DNA of 64,000 nt from an uncultured Eisenbergiella sp. GTDB lineage: Bacteria > Bacillota > Clostridia > Lachnospirales > Lachnospiraceae. Both the position numbers and the translations under genes were made by a program. Positions within the stretch are counted from its first letter, which is position 1, and every line of letters starts with the position of its first letter. Below are positions 59,841-64,000 of this stretch, piece after piece. Under the pieces are notes generated by a model, which saw nothing but the letters and a program-made list of their open reading frames with translations, had not been told where the DNA came from and did no database searches. The DNA is taken from positions 1 to 64,000 of the forward strand of contig CANQUI010000001.1 of assembly GCA_947626995.1 (NCBI GenBank), read 5' to 3'.

Positions 59841-61601
59841 ATGCTTGCGATATTACGAAAACTGATGGGAATTTTAAATAAAAAGCAAAAGGGAAAGGTA
59901 GCGGGCCTTCTGATCATGATTTTTATCGGGGCCATGCTGGAAATGATGGGCGTGGGGCTGATCATTCCCGTGGTGGAAGGCGTCATGGAGCCGAACCGGC
60001 TTTTGCAAAAGGAGTACATTCAGATTCTGGGGCGGTTCCTGCCGTTTGAAAAGGCCGGAGACTGGCTGCTGTTTCTTATCGTGACCATCATCGCCATTTT
60101 CTTCCTGAAAAATTTTTATCTGCTGCTGCAGATCTATGTGCAGAGCAGATTCGTCAACCGCAACCAGTCGGACACCATCAGCTACATGCTGGAGGAGTAC
60201 CTCAACCGCCCCTACGAATATTATCTGAACGCGGATATCCCTACGATCTTTCGGACCATTGACGGCGACGTGCCCAAGGTCTTTTCGGTTCTGATGGAAT
60301 TTATCCAGCTTGCCACGGAGCTGATGGTCTCGGCGGTGCTGGTGGTCACGCTGCTGGTGGTGGACCCGGTGATGACCGTGATGATTATGGTGATCATGGT
60401 GGGCCTGACGATGCTGGTGATCACCGTGTTAAAGCCGACCCTGAACCGCCTGGGAACCGCTTCCCAGAAGCTGCAAAGCCAGATGGGAAAGTGGAGGCTG
60501 CAGTCCATCTATGGCATCAAGGACGTCAAAATCCTCAACAAGGAGCATTATTTCGCCTCCAGCTTCGGAAAGTATTCCGAGCGCAACGCAAACCTGCAGA
60601 CCCGGTACATGGTGCTAAACAATATGCCAAGGCTTTTGATCGAGACCTTCAGCATCAGCGGGATTCTGGGATATCTGGCTTTTTGCATCATCAGCGGCGC
60701 GGATCTGTCGGAACTGGTGCCGCATATTTCCGCTTTCGCCGTGGCGGCGATGCGGCTGATGCCTTCCGTGAACCGGATCAACACCCACATGAGCAATATT
60801 GCCTTTTACGAGCCCAGCGTCAACTATGTCTATGAGAACGTGGACTTTACGTCCTACCGGCTGCACGGAAAGTACCAGAGGGAGGAAACGCATCGGGCGG
60901 AGCCCATGGCTTTGCATACGGAGATCCGGATGGAGGACGTAAGCTATGTGTATCCCGGGACGGATAAGCTGATTTTGGACCATGCGCAGATGGTGGTGCC
61001 CATGGGCAAGTCCGTGGGGATCATGGGCCCTTCGGGAGCGGGAAAATCCACGGCGGTGGACGTGCTTTTGGGGCTGCTTTCCATCCGCGGCGGACGGATC
61101 CTCTGCGACGGCCGGGACATTTTTGAGAATTACGAATCCTGGCTGTCCCATATCGGTTATATTCCCCAGACCATTTATCTGACGGACGATTCCATCCGGG
61201 AGAATATCGCCTTTGGCGTGGGACGGGATCAGATCGACGATAAGAGGATCTGGGAAGTATTAAAAGAGGCGCAGCTGGAGGAATTTGTGCGGGAGCTGCC
61301 GGAAGGGATCCATACCACCATCGGAGATCGGGGCGTCCGTATTTCCGGCGGGCAAAGACAGCGGCTGGGTATTGCGCGGGCGCTGTATCACAATCCGGAA
61401 ATCCTGGTGTTTGACGAGGCCACCAGCGCGCTGGATACGGACACGGAAAGCGCCATCATGGAGGCCATCGACAGCTTCCACGGCCGCAAGACGCTGATCA
61501 TCATCGCCCACCGGCTGCGCACGATTGAAAATTGTGATATCATATATAAGGTGGACAAGGGCAAGATTACGGAGACTACCCTGAGCGCCGAGCAGCATTG
61601 A
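59841..61601 (+). CDS. ABC transporter, PglK/MsbA-like flippase (second copy)
   Basis: Half transporter of 586 residues, a paralogue of the one at 16869: same length, common RPYEYYLNAD segment, RLM/LPSxNRIN motif. Six membrane helices precede an ATPase with GPSGAGKST, ISGGQRQR and ILVFDEATSALD. Two flippases in one locus may serve two lipid-linked glycans or work as a heterodimer. It is followed within 25 nt by a GT-C-like gene. Confidence 0.85.
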   Translation: MLAILRKLMGILNKKQKGKVAGLLIMIFIGAMLEMMGVGLIIPVVEGVMEPNRLLQKEYIQILGRFLPFEKAGDWLLFLIVTIIAIFFLKNFYLLLQIYVQSRFVNRNQSDTISYMLEEYLNRPYEYYLNADIPTIFRTIDGDVPKVFSVLMEFIQLATELMVSAVLVVTLLVVDPVMTVMIMVIMVGLTMLVITVLKPTLNRLGTASQKLQSQMGKWRLQSIYGIKDVKILNKEHYFASSFGKYSERNANLQTRYMVLNNMPRLLIETFSISGILGYLAFCIISGADLSELVPHISAFAVAAMRLMPSVNRINTHMSNIAFYEPSVNYVYENVDFTSYRLHGKYQREETHRAEPMALHTEIRMEDVSYVYPGTDKLILDHAQMVVPMGKSVGIMGPSGAGKSTAVDVLLGLLSIRGGRILCDGRDIFENYESWLSHIGYIPQTIYLTDDSIRENIAFGVGRDQIDDKRIWEVLKEAQLEEFVRELPEGIHTTIGDRGVRISGGQRQRLGIARALYHNPEILVFDEATSALDTDTESAIMEAIDSFHGRKTLIIIAHRLRTIENCDIIYKVDKGKITETTLSAEQH

Positions 61602-61626
61602 GCAAAGGAGCGTGCGAAACGATCGT

Positions 61627-63183
61627 ATGGATTTTTGGAACAAGGGATGGATGCGAATCAAAAAAGAACCGGACAAACGGATCATGAGGCTGTGGGCGCT
61701 GGCGTTTTTGGGCAGCCTGATCCCGCTTTTGTATCTGGCGCGATACAGTGTGCCGGGCTGCGACGACTATACCTACGGAATCCGGACCCACGGCGCCTGG
61801 CTGGCCGACGGTTCCCTTTTGTCGGTGGGCAGGGCGGCCCTTGAGACCACCGCAGAATACTGGCACAACTGGCAGGGAACCTATTCTTCCATCTTCCTGA
61901 TGACGCTTTCTCCGGGGATCCTGGATGAAAGGTGGTATTTTCTGACGACGTTTCTCATGACGGGGATGCTGTGCGTAAGCCTTGGGACATTGCTGCGCAC
62001 CGTCTTTGAAAAATATGTCTGCAAGCGGCCTGACGGAGAAGAAAAGCCGGAACGGAACCGGGCGCAGTCCTGCCGCATTGCGCTGTGTATTCTGGTGCTT
62101 TGCTTTTTGTCGTTACAGACTATGGTGGCGCCCTCCGACGGACTGTACTGGTATAACGGCGCGGTGCATTATGTGTTTATGGAATCGGTGCTGTTTTTCC
62201 AGGCGGCGGTTCTTCTGACCTTTTGCAGGGCAAAAAAGGGAAGGGCCGGGTGGCTTGCGCTTTCCGTTTTTCTGGCCGCCGTACTGGGAGGCGCCAATCT
62301 GCTCACCGGGCTGCAGTCCTGTATCCTGACGACGTTTCTGGTGCTGTTTTTGTTCGGGAAGCGCTGTAGGGAAAAACGGACCGCCTTTTGGCTCCTTTTG
62401 CCCTGGGGGGTCAATCTTTTGGGCTTTGCTCTGAATGTGCTGGCGCCCGGCAATGCAATTCGGGAAACGACGGCGCAGGGAATGGGGGCCGTGCGCGCCA
62501 TCGCCCTGTCCTTTTACTGGGCCGCGGTTTTTGTGACGGAGTGGATGACCCCCATCGTACTGGCAGGATTTGTGCTGCTGCTTCCCGTGATCTGGAAGTT
62601 GGTGTCCGGCTCTGCAGCCCGGTTCTTTTCCCCGTTTTGGGCGGCGGCGGCCAGCGCCTGCGTCTTTGCCGCCATGTTTACCCCCACCTTGTTTGCCACC
62701 TCCAGCGAGGGACCGGACCGGTGTAAAAACATCATGCGCATCGTCCTTTATTTGCTGGTGTTTTTGAATCTGGTCAACGATCTGGGCTGGCTTGGGGCAA
62801 ACAGGCCCTCCCATCCTTTCTGCCGCCTGCTGCGGATCGTGGAGGAAAGTTACGCGGCCTGGCTTTTGTGCGCCAGCCTGCTGATCGGGCTGATCTTCCT
62901 GCTTCCCGCGGATAAAAACAGTTATACCTCTGTCTCCGCCCTGCGCAGCCTGCTCAATGGGGAAGCGGCGGCGTATTATGAGGAAAACGCGGCGCGGATC
63001 GAGCTGTACCGGGACCCGGCGCAGCCGGATGTGACGATCCGGCCGCTGACGGCCAGACCCTATCTGCTGTTTAAGGCGGACGTGGGGAACGAAGGCAGCA
63101 ACGATTACTGGATCAACCTTTCCATTTTGGGGTATTATGGGAAAAACAGTGTGACGGTGATTGAGACCGACGCGGAGGAATGA
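61627..63183 (+). CDS. Polytopic membrane protein (DUF6056-like, GT-C-like)
   Basis: Membrane protein of 518 residues and about eleven helices. The first external loop, YSVPGCDDYTYGIRTHGAW, and WHNWQGTYSSIFLMTLSPG are typical of DUF6056 proteins, which are likely GT-C transferases with the DD as the catalytic acid. GTG 61612 in the track is only 1 nt from AAAGGAG, too close; ATG 61627 is 16 nt from it. The start is therefore uncertain by five codons. Confidence 0.7.
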   Translation: MDFWNKGWMRIKKEPDKRIMRLWALAFLGSLIPLLYLARYSVPGCDDYTYGIRTHGAWLADGSLLSVGRAALETTAEYWHNWQGTYSSIFLMTLSPGILDERWYFLTTFLMTGMLCVSLGTLLRTVFEKYVCKRPDGEEKPERNRAQSCRIALCILVLCFLSLQTMVAPSDGLYWYNGAVHYVFMESVLFFQAAVLLTFCRAKKGRAGWLALSVFLAAVLGGANLLTGLQSCILTTFLVLFLFGKRCREKRTAFWLLLPWGVNLLGFALNVLAPGNAIRETTAQGMGAVRAIALSFYWAAVFVTEWMTPIVLAGFVLLLPVIWKLVSGSAARFFSPFWAAAASACVFAAMFTPTLFATSSEGPDRCKNIMRIVLYLLVFLNLVNDLGWLGANRPSHPFCRLLRIVEESYAAWLLCASLLIGLIFLLPADKNSYTSVSALRSLLNGEAAAYYEENAARIELYRDPAQPDVTIRPLTARPYLLFKADVGNEGSNDYWINLSILGYYGKNSVTVIETDAEE

Positions 63184-63187
63184 AGCG

Positions 63188-64000
63188 ATGATCGGAACGA
63201 AACTGACAAAAGGGCAGGGGCTGGGCAATCAGCTTTTCTGTTACGTGACCTGCCGGTGCCTGGCCATGAAAAAAGGCGTGGACTTTTCCATTTTGGGGAG
63301 CGATACGCTGGCCAACAATATCCACAGTCAGTGCGGCCTGTATTTCATGGATCTGGACTTTGGAAAGGAAGCGTCGGAACAGGATTTTGCCCGGGTGTAT
63401 CAGGAACGGGAGGACCGCCTTTTTACAGGCGATTCCCGGCACGATATGAAACACGGCTGTTATGTGACCGGCACGGATGAAAAGATGTTGGATGTGCCGG
63501 ACGGCACGTTGGTGATGGGCAACATGCAGGCGGAGGATTATTTTTACGCCTATCGGGACCGGATCCGGGACTGGCTTAAGGTAAAGCCGGAATACGACTG
63601 CCGGGAATATTCCCGGGAGCACCTTTGCATTTTACATCTGCGCTGTTCGGACTATCTGGATTTTCCGGAGATGTATCTGGAAAAAAAGTACTGGCGCAAC
63701 GGCATGAAGCAGATGAAGCGGATCGATCCCAAGATGGAGTTTCTCATCGTCACAAACGATGTGAAGGAGGCCTCCCGGATCCTGCCCGGCGTGGCCGCCT
63801 GTCATTTCGATCTGGCAAAGGACTATACCATTTTAAAAAACGCCCGTTATCTTTTGCTTTCCAACTCGTCCTTCGCGTATTTTCCGGCGCTGTGCTCGGA
63901 TACGGTGCAGTATATCCTGGCCCCCAAATACTGGGCCCGGCACAATGTGTCCGACGGCTACTGGGCGTCCGAGCAGAATATTTATACGGGCTGGCACTAT
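63188..64000 (+). CDS. GT11-like glycosyltransferase, cut by the right edge
   Basis: Frame open from ATG 63188 to the end of the window (271 codons, no stop), and so absent from the ORF track. GQGLGNQLFCYVTCRCLAM matches the GT11 start, LHLRCSDYLDFPEMYL is the donor-motif position with HLRCSD in place of HxRRGD, and LLLSNSSFAYFPALCSD is the third GT11 block. It is probably a divergent fucosyltransferase-like enzyme; the changed donor motif may mean a different nucleotide sugar. It begins 4 nt after the DUF6056 stop and is clearly in its operon. Confidence 0.75.
   Translation, partial: MIGTKLTKGQGLGNQLFCYVTCRCLAMKKGVDFSILGSDTLANNIHSQCGLYFMDLDFGKEASEQDFARVYQEREDRLFTGDSRHDMKHGCYVTGTDEKMLDVPDGTLVMGNMQAEDYFYAYRDRIRDWLKVKPEYDCREYSREHLCILHLRCSDYLDFPEMYLEKKYWRNGMKQMKRIDPKMEFLIVTNDVKEASRILPGVAACHFDLAKDYTILKNARYLLLSNSSFAYFPALCSDTVQYILAPKYWARHNVSDGYWASEQNIYTGWHY

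Overview
The window looks like chromosomal DNA of a moderately GC-rich, Gram-positive anaerobe of the class Clostridia, most plausibly a gut Lachnospiraceae-like bacterium. This is inferred from strong AGGAGG ribosome sites, vegetative promoters with 16-17 bp spacers, a sortase-type surface protein, many ATGA start/stop overlaps and the protein families present. The species cannot be named from sequence alone. I saw no rRNA, tRNA, CRISPR array, transposase or phage gene.

Layout. (1) 1-3933: a large secreted, probably wall-anchored repeat protein (GLUG, InlB-like and Cna-B-like domains) behind a structured leader, closed by a good terminator. (2) 3934-5352: a structured, promoter-bearing leader and a two-gene short-chain ChrA transporter. 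(3) 5424-9481: a cassette of a VWA/DUF2201 protein, a MoxR AAA+ ATPase, a leucine-rich-repeat protein and a 71-aa protein, from a promoter whose -10 box lies inside a palindrome. (4) 9489-10490, minus strand: D-lactate dehydrogenase. (5) 10615-64000: more than 53 kb of surface-glycan genes that run off the right edge.

The glycan locus has recognisable modules. A pseudaminic acid set (pseB, pseH, and an inverted pseF-pseI-pseG operon) is accompanied by a GT52-like candidate nonulosonate transferase. A bacillosamine-type set (EpsC/PglF dehydratase, EpsN/PglE transaminase, EpsL/PglC phosphoglycosyltransferase) can start the lipid-linked chain. Where an EpsM/PglD acetyltransferase would be expected there is instead a D-cysteine desulfhydrase-like PLP enzyme and an ATP-grasp ligase. 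A TviB/TviC pair should make UDP-GalNAcA. A TupA-like ATP-grasp, a sugar formyltransferase and two AsnB-type amidotransferases are candidates for amidating or acylating uronic acids and amino sugars. An ACP, MBOAT and SGNH trio (DltC/B/D-like, without a DltA ligase) and an acyltransferase-3 protein point to further O-acylation. Ten cytosolic or membrane-associated glycosyltransferases of families GT2, GT4, GT11 and GT52-like, four GT-C-like membrane proteins, an O-antigen polymerase/ligase-like protein and two PglK-like ABC flippases complete the assembly machinery. No Wzx flippase was seen. EPSP synthase (aroA) and a VOC protein are embedded in the locus.

The locus is not one operon. Convincing internal promoters at 10615, 15584 (minus), 15695, 25844, 27487, 39963, 47111 and 52097 divide it into units matching the biochemical modules. 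Starts in the ORF track were corrected for many genes using ribosome sites, overlaps and family N-termini. The best candidate for undescribed biology is the combination of two different ATP-grasp ligases, two AsnB paralogues and an ACP-MBOAT-SGNH trio in one locus. It suggests a glycan heavily decorated through amide and ester bonds, possibly with amino acids.
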